Below, in pieces: positions 8,307 to 19,449 of a DNA stretch of 40,583 nt. The position numbers were made by a program, and so were the translations under genes. Under the pieces are notes generated by a model, which had not been told where the DNA came from, did not search any database, and was given only the letters and a program-made list of their open reading frames with translations. Each line of letters starts with the position of its first letter. Within the stretch, counting starts at the first letter, position 1. The DNA lies in contig JBBIIT010000033.1 in the NCBI GenBank assembly GCA_037446355.1, positions 1 to 40,583 on the forward strand. The letters are read 5' to 3'. This DNA comes from Roseiarcus sp037446355. GTDB taxonomy: Bacteria > Pseudomonadota > Alphaproteobacteria > Rhizobiales > Beijerinckiaceae.

Positions 8307-9431
8307 TCAATCCAGCGTCTCGCGGTAAACCATCGCCGCGAAGGCGACTATCAGCACCGTGAAAAGCGCGATCGGCCACATGTCCGGCGCGATCTCCGGC
8401 CAGCCGTTTCCCTTCAGGAGCAGCCCGCGCACTATGCGCATTGCATGTGTCGCCGGCAACAGATCGCCGACCCATTGGGCCCAGACCGGCATCCCGCGAA
8501 ACGGGAACATGAAGCCGGAAAGAATGAAAGACGGCATCAGCGTGAATTGCGCGAGCTGCACCGCCTGCATCTGGTTGGAGGCGACGGTCGAGAACGTCAC
8601 GCCGAGCGCAAGATTGCTGGCGATGAAGAGGCCGAGCGCGCCGAGCAGCAGCGGAATCGAACCGCGGATCGGCAGTTGAAAGAACGCCGCCGAAGCGATC
8701 AGGATCAGCGCTACCTGCACATAGCCAATCGCCACGTAAGGCACGATCTTGGCGATCATCACCTCGATCGGCTTCACCGGCATTGCCAGCAGGTTTTCCA
8801 TCGTGCCGCGTTCGCGCTCGCGCGTGATCGCCAGCGTCGTCACGAACAAAGTCGAGAAGATCAGCACGAGGCAGATCAGGCCGGGCACGATGTTGAGCAC
8901 GGTCAACTGCTCGGGATTGTAGCGCGCGTGGACGACGAACTGGAACGCCGGGATCTGCGGCTGCGCCTGTCGGATCGGCGGCAGATCGCGGTCCAAGGAG
9001 GCGACCGCCTGCGAGAGCGCGGCGACGGCGTTGCCGATCGCGGTCGGATCGGTCGCATCGGCGTCAATCAGCACGCTTGGCGTCTCGCCGCGATCGACCG
9101 CGCGGTCGAAGCCCGGCGGCGCCTCGACGACGAACATCATGTCGCCCCGGGCGAGCGCGCGCTCCGCCTCCGCCTCCGAGCGCAGCATCTGAAAATCGTA
9201 GTAGCCGGAATTGTGCATCGCCGCCGCGACGGTGCGCAGATATTTGGAATCCTCGATCGACAGCAATCCGGCCGGCAGATGCTTCGGGTCGGTGTTGATC
9301 GCGTAGCCGAACAGAAACAATTGCAGGATCGGGATCGCGACGATGAGGCGAAGCGTCATCGCGTCGCGCGCGACCTGGATGGTCTCCTTGCGCAACAGCG
9401 CGTAGAGACGCGCGAAAGAAAAGAGGCTCAC
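8307..9431 (-). CDS. ABC-2 type transporter permease
   Basis: The membrane subunit of an export system, 374 residues. It has one N-terminal membrane helix (about 25-45), a large extracytoplasmic domain (about 50-175) and a C-terminal block of five helices. The block contains the ABC-2 signature RERERGTMENLLAMPVKPIE and MPSFILSGFMFPFRGMP, as in YhhJ/YbhS/YbhR proteins. The start is GTG at 9431, overlapping the ATPase stop (GTGA) and preceded by a GGAGG-rich stretch. The last 352 bases are duplicated as a pseudogene at 5141-5488. E. coli ybhGFSR has two permeases; only one intact permease is present here, so it may work as a homodimer. Confidence 0.93.
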   Translation of the reverse strand: MSLFSFARLYALLRKETIQVARDAMTLRLIVAIPILQLFLFGYAINTDPKHLPAGLLSIEDSKYLRTVAAAMHNSGYYDFQMLRSEAEAERALARGDMMFVVEAPPGFDRAVDRGETPSVLIDADATDPTAIGNAVAALSQAVASLDRDLPPIRQAQPQIPAFQFVVHARYNPEQLTVLNIVPGLICLVLIFSTLFVTTLAITRERERGTMENLLAMPVKPIEVMIAKIVPYVAIGYVQVALILIASAAFFQLPIRGSIPLLLGALGLFIASNLALGVTFSTVASNQMQAVQLAQFTLMPSFILSGFMFPFRGMPVWAQWVGDLLPATHAMRIVRGLLLKGNGWPEIAPDMWPIALFTVLIVAFAAMVYRETLD

Positions 9432-10342
9432 CGCGCCTCCTCCTTCACGCTCAGCATATGAATGAAAACGTCGTCGAGCCTCGGCGCCGTCTCATGCCAG
9501 TCAAGCCCGGCGCCGCGCGCCGCGATCGCGGCCTGCAGCGCCGCACGGTCCATGCCGGCCACATGCAGCGAGCGCCCGAAAACGGCCGCCGCCTCGACGC
9601 CCGGCGCGCCGCGCAGAAACTTCGCCGCCGCATCGACCCCGTCGCCGGTCGCCTCGAATATGATCAGGCCGGAGCGGCTGACGACTTCGGCCGCCAGTCC
9701 CTGAACCACGATGCGCCCGCCCGCGAGATAAACGATGCGCGTGCAGCGCTCGGCTTCGTCCATGTAATGGGTGGAGACCAGCGTCGTCAGGCCATCGGCG
9801 GCCATATCATGGATGAGATCCCAGAATTCACGCCGCGCCTTGGCGTCGACCCCCGCCGTCGGCTCGTCAAGCAGCAACAGGCGCGGCTGGTGCAGCACGC
9901 AAGCGGCGAGCGCGAGGCGTTGCTTCCAGCCGCCCGACAATTCGCCCGCCAGCTGGTCGCGACGGTCGGCGAGGCCGATGCGCTTCAGCATGTCCGCGAT
10001 CGCCGCGCGGCGATGTTTCATCTCATAGACGCGGGCGACGAAATCGAGGTTCTCGAACACAGTGAGATCCTCATAGAAGCTGAAACGCTGCGTCATGTAG
10101 CCTACGTCGCGCCGGATCTCATGCGGCTGGCGCATGATGTCGTAACCCAGACATTGCCCGGCGCCGGCGTCGGGCGTCAGCAGGCCGCACAACATGCGGA
10201 TCGTGGTCGTCTTGCCGCTGCCGTTGGCGCCGAGAAAGCCACAGATTTCGCCTTTCGCGACTTGCAGGCTGAGCCCATCGACAACCTTGAGCGCGCCGAA
10301 GCTCTTGCGCAGATCGCGAACGTCGATGACGAGATCGTTCAT
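9428..10342 (-). CDS. ABC transporter ATP-binding protein
   Basis: A 304-residue single nucleotide-binding subunit. The Walker A motif GANGSGKTT spans 38-46, the signature LSGGWKQ 135-141, Walker B LLLLDE 155-160, and the switch His193 is in STHYMD. The C-terminal extra domain ends in RLDDVFIHM, typical of drug or export ABC-2 ATPases. Its ATG overlaps the HlyD stop (ATGA), and its stop overlaps the permease start. YbhF-type relatives often have two fused ATPase halves; this one has one, so the functional unit presumably contains two copies. Confidence 0.95.
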   Translation of the reverse strand: MNDLVIDVRDLRKSFGALKVVDGLSLQVAKGEICGFLGANGSGKTTTIRMLCGLLTPDAGAGQCLGYDIMRQPHEIRRDVGYMTQRFSFYEDLTVFENLDFVARVYEMKHRRAAIADMLKRIGLADRRDQLAGELSGGWKQRLALAACVLHQPRLLLLDEPTAGVDAKARREFWDLIHDMAADGLTTLVSTHYMDEAERCTRIVYLAGGRIVVQGLAAEVVSRSGLIIFEATGDGVDAAAKFLRGAPGVEAAAVFGRSLHVAGMDRAALQAAIAARGAGLDWHETAPRLDDVFIHMLSVKEEAR

Positions 10343-11337
10343 GGTTTGGCCGGCGCCGGAGCGGGCGCGATCGGCTTGACCGTGACGGGCTGGCCAGGGT
10401 TGATCGCCGTCGCTTCGTTTGCGGGCAATCGAGCCTCGGCGAGAAAGACGAATTTCGAGCGCGTCGATTCCGAATAAATGAACGGCGGCGTGTATTCGGC
10501 CTGCGGCGCGATGAACGAGACAACGCCCGTCATGTCCGTGGGGCAGCCGTCGCAACTCAGCGTCACCGCGTCGCCGGTGTGGACGCTCGCCAGCCCCGGC
10601 TCGGGGATGAAGAAGCGGATGAAGATATTCTCCGGCGGCAGCAGCGAGACGACGGGCGCCCCGGCCGCGAGCGTCTCGCCGGGCCGCGCGAGCACATCGG
10701 CGATGACGCCGGCGGCGGGCGCGACGACGCGCCTTTGTTCGAGCCGCCACTTGGCCTGCGCCAACGCGGCCTTGGCGGCGTCCACGGCGGCGGTTTGCGC
10801 TTCGATCTCGGCGGGTCGGCCGAGCGCGGCCTTTGATTGATCGAGCTGGGCCTGGGCGGCCGCGATCTTGGCGATCGCGGAACGGTAGTCCGCCTGTTGC
10901 TGATCGACCGTCTGCTGCGTCGTCGCGCCTGTTTTCAGCAACGATTGGTTGCGCGTAAGGTCAGCCTGGATCCTGTCGCGCGCGGCCTCCGCGTCGCGCA
11001 GATTCGCCGAAGCGAGCTCGATTTCGGTCGCTTTGCCGGGGGCGTTGAGGTTGGCGAGCTGGTCGTTCGCTTGTTGCAGGATATGCGCGGCCTGCTGCAC
11101 GGCGGCGCGATCGGCGGCGGCGTCCTGCTCGAATATCGGCGCGCCCTTGCCGACCCGGTCGCCGCGCTGGACGTAAACGATGGTCACCAACCCCTGCTGC
11201 GTCGGTCCGATTTTTACGAAATCGGCCTCGGCGTAACCCTGCCATTCCACGGGCGCTGTGGCGCTCGGACGCAGGACCACCCACCACAGCGCGCCGGCGA
11301 TCGCCGCGACGACGACGAGGAGCAGAATCCGACGCAT
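10339..11337 (-). CDS. HlyD family periplasmic adaptor of the ABC exporter
   Basis: A 332-residue membrane fusion protein linking the inner-membrane ABC transporter to an outer-membrane channel. A single hydrophobic anchor (5-22) is followed by the first lipoyl half (WQGYAEADFVKIGPTQQGLV), a long Ala/Gln-rich coiled-coil hairpin (about 75-190), the second lipoyl half (RVVAPAAGVIADVLARPGE) and a beta-barrel domain. The C-terminus is a Pro/Ala-rich tail. I chose the ATG at 11337 because it begins directly before the anchor; the frame extends 19 codons upstream. No outer-membrane TolC gene or regulator is adjacent. Confidence 0.92.
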   Translation of the reverse strand: MRRILLLVVVAAIAGALWWVVLRPSATAPVEWQGYAEADFVKIGPTQQGLVTIVYVQRGDRVGKGAPIFEQDAAADRAAVQQAAHILQQANDQLANLNAPGKATEIELASANLRDAEAARDRIQADLTRNQSLLKTGATTQQTVDQQQADYRSAIAKIAAAQAQLDQSKAALGRPAEIEAQTAAVDAAKAALAQAKWRLEQRRVVAPAAGVIADVLARPGETLAAGAPVVSLLPPENIFIRFFIPEPGLASVHTGDAVTLSCDGCPTDMTGVVSFIAPQAEYTPPFIYSESTRSKFVFLAEARLPANEATAINPGQPVTVKPIAPAPAPAKP

Positions 11338-11413
11338 CTTGACCCCTGGCCCGTGTCGACTTGCGCCGCCACCATAGGCGCGCGCGACGTCCACGCAAGC
11401 TGAGGCAGATCAA

Positions 11414-12238
11414 CTAATCCGGCGACTTCTTCGGCCGCACGCGCTTGCGCGTCTGCACTTCGATGCGCGGCCCCTCGACGAGGCGCACGACCGCGCCCCA
11501 GAGCGTGCGAACGTCTTGCTGGGTCAATTGCATCCGATGGAACATGTTGCGTAGGTTGCGCTTCATGACCGGCATTTTCGTCACCGGCCGAAAGAACCCG
11601 GTGTCGTCGAGCTTGCCTTCGAGGAATTCAAAGAACGCAATCGTCATCTCGCGGTCGGCGGGCGGTGAAATCGGGCGCGGGACGACGGGCGTCGGCGCGA
11701 GGTCGCCCTGACTGGCCTTGAACCATTCGTAGCCCACGAGCAACACCGCCTGCGCGAGATTGAGTGAAGCGTAAGCCGGATTGGTCGGAAAGGTCAGGAT
11801 GGCGTCCGCGATCGCGATCTCGTCGTTTTCCAGCCCGGTGCGCTCGGGGCCGAACAGGAGGCCGCGCCGCCCGCTCGCCGTCGCGGTCGCGGCCATCGCC
11901 TGGGAAGGCGTCAGCACCGGCTTGAACTGCCCGCGCTCGCGCGCCGTCGTCGCATAGAGATATTGGAGATCGCCAACGGCGGCGCGCACGCTGTCATAAA
12001 CACGCGCCGCATCGAGGATATTGGAAGCGCCGGCCGCGGCGGAATAGGCGACCTCGTGATATTCATCGGTGCGCGGCCAGCCCCCCTTCGGATTGACGAG
12101 ACGCAAGTCGTCGAGGCCGAAATTGGCCATCGCCCGCGCGCACATGCCGATGTTCACCGCGAGCTGCGGACGCACAAGGATCACCGCGGGCCCGCCGCCG
12201 ACCGCCGCCTTGGTTCTGTCCGTGCCCGCGCCGACCAT
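11414..12238 (-). CDS. trmJ: tRNA (cytidine/uridine-2'-O)-methyltransferase, TrmJ family
   Basis: A SPOUT-class RNA methyltransferase of 274 residues. The N-terminus carries AVILVRPQLAVNIGMCARAMANFGLDDLRLV, with the conserved Asn and Arg of the family (about residues 18-48). The knot region includes RGLLFGPERTGLENDEIAIAD and NPAYASLNLAQAVLLVGYEW, the S-adenosylmethionine-binding motifs 2 and 3. TrmJ methylates position 32 of several tRNAs; the site here is by homology. The basic C-terminal tail (RKRVRPKK) may help RNA binding. It starts 8 bases after the ELM1-like gene, so they are probably co-transcribed. Confidence 0.9.
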   Translation of the reverse strand: MVGAGTDRTKAAVGGGPAVILVRPQLAVNIGMCARAMANFGLDDLRLVNPKGGWPRTDEYHEVAYSAAAGASNILDAARVYDSVRAAVGDLQYLYATTARERGQFKPVLTPSQAMAATATASGRRGLLFGPERTGLENDEIAIADAILTFPTNPAYASLNLAQAVLLVGYEWFKASQGDLAPTPVVPRPISPPADREMTIAFFEFLEGKLDDTGFFRPVTKMPVMKRNLRNMFHRMQLTQQDVRTLWGAVVRLVEGPRIEVQTRKRVRPKKSPD

Positions 12239-12246
12239 GCCGCGCT

Positions 12247-13233
12247 TCAGCCCCGCGCCCTCAGCGCCATAAACCGCTCGGCGATTTCGCGCGCGATCAC
12301 GCCGCTGGAATCAATCGGGGCGTAGCTGAAATTTTCGATCTTGCCGTTGAAGCGGCGCACGGCGCCCGCGCGCTCCAGCGCGTCGATGCCGCCGGTGAGT
12401 TTCTTCGAGCCGCCGCCGGTCGGCTCGAACACATATACCGGCGCGCCGGTCGCGGTAGCTTCGCCGACCATGTTGGCGCTGTCGCCCGTCACCAGCACCG
12501 CGTCGGCCAGCGCGAGCATCGAAGCGTAGGGGTTGTCGCCCGCACCGTCCCAGACGAAGCCCGGGCCTTCGCCCACCCCGGCGCGAACGGCGTCGAGCAG
12601 TTCGGGCGGCGTGCGACGCGAGGGAGTCGCCATCACGCTGAACCCTTGGGCACGGATGGCGCGGGCAGCCTCGGTCATGCGCCCGAGATCGTCGGAAGTG
12701 AAATGTTGCGCGCCGCTGGGGCCGCCAAGCACGATCGCGCAGCGCGGTCCTGGCAGCGCCGCAAGGCGCCGATCGGGCGCCGCGCGCGCCGCCGCAAGTC
12801 GCGCGGCCGAGAATGGATGCGGCGAGGTCGGCGTCGTCACGACGTTGGGGCCGCGATGGGAATCATGCTCGGGGATCCAGATCAGGTCCATTTCCGAGCG
12901 TGCATAGCGCGGGTCTTGAAGAAAGACCGCGAACACCCGGTCGCCGCCGTGTCGCTTAAATGCGCGGATGTAGGGGACGGTGACACGCCCGCTGGCGATC
13001 ACGATATCCGGCGGCGCTCCCGCGAAGATCGAGCGGCGCCGCCCGTGACGATTATGCGGATCGATCGGACCATAGGGCGACAGCCAAGTAAAGAGCCGGC
13101 GCGGTTCCACCTTGCGCATCTCGTGGGCGGCGCCGAGCGCCTCGACCACGCCGAGCGCGTTGATTTCGTGTCCGACCTTGCCCGAACCCAGCACGAGGAC
13201 GCGAACGCCCCGCCCCAGCAGCGCGTTCACCAT
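12247..13233 (-). CDS. ELM1/GtrOC1 family protein (DUF1022)
   Basis: A 328-residue protein of the family named after plant ELM1, which affects mitochondrial fission, and bacterial GtrOC1. The fold resembles GT-B glycosyltransferases. Visible features are an N-terminal Gly-rich strand-turn (VLVLGSGKVGHEINALGV), PPDIVIASGR in the first half, and LGGPSGAQHF plus ADAVLVTGDSANMVGEATATGAPVYVFEP in the second half. The last of these matches the nucleotide-sugar binding region of GT-B enzymes. The bacterial role is not established, though envelope polysaccharide modification is plausible. It lies 6 bases after the Tat-exported protein gene and 8 bases before trmJ. Confidence 0.85.
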   Translation of the reverse strand: MVNALLGRGVRVLVLGSGKVGHEINALGVVEALGAAHEMRKVEPRRLFTWLSPYGPIDPHNRHGRRRSIFAGAPPDIVIASGRVTVPYIRAFKRHGGDRVFAVFLQDPRYARSEMDLIWIPEHDSHRGPNVVTTPTSPHPFSAARLAAARAAPDRRLAALPGPRCAIVLGGPSGAQHFTSDDLGRMTEAARAIRAQGFSVMATPSRRTPPELLDAVRAGVGEGPGFVWDGAGDNPYASMLALADAVLVTGDSANMVGEATATGAPVYVFEPTGGGSKKLTGGIDALERAGAVRRFNGKIENFSYAPIDSSGVIAREIAERFMALRARG

Positions 13234-13239
13234 CTCACT

Positions 13240-13755
13240 TCAAAGACCCATTTGGCCCGGCAGCCACTGAGCATAGGCTTGCGCGAGATTTTGCACGCGC
13301 TGGAAGGCCACTCCGCCGCCGCTCACGTCGAAATCGGGCACCGAACCCGCCTGCACGGCGCTCTGAACCGGATAGGACGCGGCGATGTGAACGCCGACGA
13401 CCACAGACGCGACCCCCGTGATCCAATCGACCGCGTCGTTCGAATTGGACCCGCCGCCGGCGCTGCCGGGCGCGCCAAGCCAAACCGTGTCCACTCGCGC
13501 GCGCAGCACAGCGGCGCCGCGGTCGCCGGGGGCGTAATAAGGCGCGAAGTACTGACGAAGGAAGCCCGGCAACATCCGCGCCACCTGATCGGCGACTTCG
13601 GGCGTATTGTTCGCGCGCAATGGCGCGACATCGACTTCGAACGCCCGGAACCGAGCGTAGGGCGCGCTCAGGGCGCGTGTAACGATAAGCGGAACCGACA
13701 GGGCGCCGGCCGCAAGCGCGAGCGCCGAACGGCGGGTAATCACGGAATTGCTCAT
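13240..13755 (-). CDS. Exported protein with twin-arginine-type signal, function unknown
   Basis: A 171-residue protein I do not recognise. The N-terminus has the Tat-like pattern ITRRSALALAAGAL with the arginine pair at 8-9, then a hydrophobic core and an Ala-rich cleavage region near residue 30. The mature part has short Gly/Ser-rich stretches (SAGGGSNSN) and no cysteine, so it is neither a lipoprotein nor disulfide-bonded. The ribosome binding site GAAGGAG lies 8 bases before the ATG. It is followed after 6 bases by the ELM1-like gene, suggesting an operon and perhaps a shared envelope role. A Tat substrate usually folds with a cofactor or as part of a complex, but none can be named. Confidence 0.65.
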   Translation of the reverse strand: MSNSVITRRSALALAAGALSVPLIVTRALSAPYARFRAFEVDVAPLRANNTPEVADQVARMLPGFLRQYFAPYYAPGDRGAAVLRARVDTVWLGAPGSAGGGSNSNDAVDWITGVASVVVGVHIAASYPVQSAVQAGSVPDFDVSGGGVAFQRVQNLAQAYAQWLPGQMGL

Positions 13756-13795
13756 GAGCTAGTCTCCTTCGAGGCCCCCGCCTTCCGCGACAATC

Positions 13796-14269
13796 TTATT
13801 TATAGGCAACCTTGAGGATTTCGTAACTTTTTCCGCCACCGGGCGTGTTCACTTCTACGCTATCGCCGACCTTCTTGCCGATCAGCGCCCGGGCGGTCGG
13901 CGAGGTGATCGACACTTTGCCCGCCTTCACATCGGCTTCGCTCTCGCCGACGATCTGGAACGCGCGCTCGGCCTCCGTGTCCTGGTCGATAAGCGTCACG
14001 CTCGCGCCGAACTTAATCGTCGATCCCGACAGCTTGGACACATCGATCACCTCGGCGCGCTGAAGCATGTCCTCGAGTTCGACGATGCGCCCCTCGTTGT
14101 GCGATTGCGCTTCCTTCGCGGAATGGTATTCGGCGTTTTCCGACAAATCCCCATGCGCGCGCGCCTCAGCGATCGCCTGCACGATGCGTGGGCGGTCGAT
14201 CTGTTGGCGTCGAAGGAATTCGGCCTCGAGCGCGGCGTGGCCCGCGATCGTGATCGGAAGTTTGTCCAT
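13796..14269 (-). CDS. greA: Transcription elongation factor GreA
   Basis: A 157-residue factor that enters the RNA polymerase secondary channel and stimulates cleavage of backtracked RNA. The N-terminal coiled coil carries the family signature EARAHGDLSENAEYHSAKEAQ, with the acidic tip residues (about 36-56). The C-terminal FKBP-like domain includes VTLIDQDTEAERAFQIVG and SPTARALIGKKVGDSVEV. It follows carB after 62 bases on the same strand, an arrangement common in Rhizobiales. Confidence 0.96.
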   Translation of the reverse strand: MDKLPITIAGHAALEAEFLRRQQIDRPRIVQAIAEARAHGDLSENAEYHSAKEAQSHNEGRIVELEDMLQRAEVIDVSKLSGSTIKFGASVTLIDQDTEAERAFQIVGESEADVKAGKVSITSPTARALIGKKVGDSVEVNTPGGGKSYEILKVAYK

Positions 14270-14311
14270 TGCGATTCGAACCTCGTCGTCTCAACAATAA
14301 TTCACGCGACC

Positions 14312-14328
14312 GGGTCGCAAAACGACCC
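14312..14328 (-). terminator. Short hairpin just after carB
   Basis: GGGTCG (14312-14317) pairs with CGACCC (14323-14328) around a CAAAA loop, two bases beyond the carB stop. The minus strand has no T tract after it, so it is at best a weak or Rho-assisted terminator, or an RNA-stability hairpin between carB and greA. Confidence 0.3.
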
Positions 14329-14330
14329 TG

Positions 14331-17654
<3,324 letters not shown>

Positions 17655-17960
17655 GGCGCCCCTGTCGCCGCGCGCCCAACGCACGGCTTTCCATTCGATT
17701 CGACACACAAAAAAAGGCCGCTGCGCGCCGAAAAAATCGCGCGGCGTCCTTGCTTTTCCGGGCTCCGGCGCCCGGTCGGCCCGCTCGCCCGGCGATGCCG
17801 CCGGCGCGCGCGATGGCGTTGATTAGACGAGAAATGCGGCGGGGGGAAGGGAGGAAACTGGGTCAGCGGACAGGCGGAGGCGGGGTCGGGGCTTCGCATT
17901 TCGGCTTTTGCGATTTCCTCGCTAAGTAAGGGCGACGAGGGTGCGGAATTGGGTGAAGCG
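17655..17960. other. Divergent control region between carB and the flavin reductase gene
   Basis: About 306 bases with no gene I can support. It must hold promoters for both directions. On the minus strand TCTAAT (plus-strand 17822-17827) resembles a -10 box but has no good -35. Downstream of it come a hairpin CCGGGC/GCCCGG (17758-17763 with 17770-17775) and then the terminator-like structure. No convincing plus-strand promoter is visible. Confidence 0.4.
17709..17745 (-). terminator. Terminator-like hairpin with T tract in the carB leader
   Basis: Reading the minus strand, GCCGCGCG (17745-17738) pairs with CGC-A-GCGGC (17725-17717), giving eight base pairs with one bulged A. It is followed one base later by CTTTTTTT (T tract at 17715-17709). 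It lies 55 bases upstream of the carB ATG, and no minus-strand gene upstream within 4.5 kb would need it. It may therefore be a transcription attenuator of carB or the end of a short RNA. Support is the structure alone. Confidence 0.5.
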
Positions 17961-18485
17961 ATGACGGATATCGAGCGGCGCCGGTTCCGCGACGCCTGCG
18001 GCCTGTTCGGCACCGGCGTCACGGTCGTAACGACCCATGTCGAGGACGAGGACCACGGCATGACCGTGAACGCCTTCATGTCGATCTCGCTCGATCCGCC
18101 GATGGTCGCCGTCTCCATCGCCCAGAAGGCGCGAATGCTGCCGATCTTGCGGCGCTCGCGGCGCTTCGCGGTCAGCGTGCTCGCTGAGGGGATGGACGCT
18201 ATCGCCGCCCATTTCGCCGCGCGCGGCCGCGCGCGGCTCGACGACATATTCGAGCGCCGCGACGGCCTGCCCGTGGTCAAGGGCGCGGTCGCAAGTTTCG
18301 TTTGCGACCTCGAGCAAGCGTTCGAAGCCGGCGATCACACGATCTTCGTCGGTCGCGTCGGCGAGTTCGCCGGCGACGGCGAGCGCCGTCCGCTGCTGTT
18401 CTTTCACGGCCGTTATGGCGGCCTGGCCGGCGAGCGCGCGGGCCCGGCGACGCTGATCGACAATGTGCTCGATCAGGTCTGGTGA
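17961..18485 (+). CDS. Flavin reductase family protein
   Basis: A 174-residue protein of the RutF/HpaC-type flavin reductase fold, a split beta-barrel that binds FMN or FAD. Typical segments are RRFRDACGLFGTGVTVVTT at the start, GMTVNAFMSISLDPPMVAVSI and RRFAVSVLAEG, and a C-terminal PLLFFHGRYGGL. Such enzymes supply reduced flavin to a partner monooxygenase; no partner gene lies nearby, so the substrate pathway is unknown. I chose the ATG at 17961 over an in-frame TTG four codons upstream because GGTGAAG precedes it. The sulfurtransferase gene follows after about 50 bases and may be co-transcribed. Confidence 0.88.
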   Translation: MTDIERRRFRDACGLFGTGVTVVTTHVEDEDHGMTVNAFMSISLDPPMVAVSIAQKARMLPILRRSRRFAVSVLAEGMDAIAAHFAARGRARLDDIFERRDGLPVVKGAVASFVCDLEQAFEAGDHTIFVGRVGEFAGDGERRPLLFFHGRYGGLAGERAGPATLIDNVLDQVW

Positions 18486-18538
18486 CGGCGGCGAGCGCGA
18501 CCATGAATTCCCCGCCATCCGAGGAGCTTTCAAGCGCG

Positions 18539-19402
18539 ATGACCGATCTGCCCGCCTCCCCTCTCGTCGACGTCGAATGGCTCGCGCGAAACCTCGGCGC
18601 CGACGATCTCGTCGTCCTCGACGCCTCCTGGCATCTGCCGGCGTCCCCGCGCAAGGCGCGCAGCGAGTTCCTGGAGGAGCACATTCCCGGCGCGGCCCAT
18701 TTCGACATCGACGAAATCGCCGACCGCTCCCGTCCGCTGCCGCACATGCTGCCGGATGCGACCGACTTCGCCCTCTCGGTCGGCGCGCTCGGCGTCGGCG
18801 CCGGCGACCGCGTCGTCGTCTATGACGGCGACGGCACGCTCGCCTCGCCGCGCGCCTGGTGGATGTTCCGCGTCTTCGGACACGAGCGTGTGCGCGTGCT
18901 CGAAGGCGGCCTCAGCGAATGGATCGCCTGCGGCCACGCGACCCGGAGCGGCGAAGCCAAGCCCAAGGCGAAGACCTTCGCCGCCCGTTTCGATCCCGCC
19001 CTCGTGGCGGGTCTCGACGATGTGCGCGCGGCGCTCGCTGAAGGCTTCTCGACGGTGCTCGACGCCCGCCCGGCCGGCCGCTTCGATGGACGCGATCCCG
19101 AGCCGTGGAACGTGATCATCGGCGGTCACATGCCCGGCGCGGTCAATATCCCGTCGGCGGACATGCTGTTCGCAAACTCGTTGAAGTCGCCCGAGGGGTT
19201 GCGTGCGCGATTCGCGGAAGCGGGCGTCGATCTCGATAGCCCCATCGTGACCACCTGCGGATCGGGCGTCACGGCGGCGATCCTGACGCTCGCGCTGGCG
19301 CGTCTGGGCAAGCCCCTCGGGCGCCTCTACGACGGCTCCTGGGCCGAATGGGGCGCGCGGCTCGACACGCCATTCGAGTTGGGCCCCGCGCGCCGGCGTT
19401 GA
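18539..19402 (+). CDS. sseA: 3-mercaptopyruvate sulfurtransferase
   Basis: A two-domain rhodanese-like enzyme of 287 residues that transfers sulfur from 3-mercaptopyruvate to a thiol or cyanide acceptor. The inactive N-terminal rhodanese domain includes HIPGAAHFDIDEIAD. The C-terminal domain has GHMPGAVNIPSADM and the active-site loop with C240 in TTCGSGVTA; the CGSGVT form marks mercaptopyruvate rather than thiosulfate enzymes. I chose the ATG at 18539, which has GAGGAG upstream (12-base spacing) and matches family starts. An in-frame ATG at 18503 would add 12 residues. Confidence 0.92.
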   Translation: MTDLPASPLVDVEWLARNLGADDLVVLDASWHLPASPRKARSEFLEEHIPGAAHFDIDEIADRSRPLPHMLPDATDFALSVGALGVGAGDRVVVYDGDGTLASPRAWWMFRVFGHERVRVLEGGLSEWIACGHATRSGEAKPKAKTFAARFDPALVAGLDDVRAALAEGFSTVLDARPAGRFDGRDPEPWNVIIGGHMPGAVNIPSADMLFANSLKSPEGLRARFAEAGVDLDSPIVTTCGSGVTAAILTLALARLGKPLGRLYDGSWAEWGARLDTPFELGPARRR

Positions 19403-19415
19403 CCCCTCGCCCGCG

Positions 19416-19437
19416 GCGCCCGTAGAACGCCGGGCGC
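19416..19437 (+). other. GC-rich hairpin before the esterase ribosome binding site
   Basis: GCGCCCG (19416-19422) and CGGGCGC (19431-19437) form a 7-bp stem with an 8-base loop. It ends immediately before GGAGA, the ribosome binding site of the next gene. There is no T tract, so it may be an mRNA-processing or stability element. Confidence 0.35.
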
Positions 19438-19449
19438 GGAGAATAGCAA

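Noticed and set aside
9428..10750. A longer ATPase start or a second fused ATPase half upstream
   Set aside because: The upstream extension is a shifted reading of the HlyD gene and carries no Walker or signature motif.
17730..17830. An Arg-rich leader peptide before the carB terminator-like hairpin
   Set aside because: One minus-strand frame reads as many Arg codons, which would suit arginine attenuation. It has no start codon or ribosome binding site, and Arg-rich shadow frames are routine in this genome.
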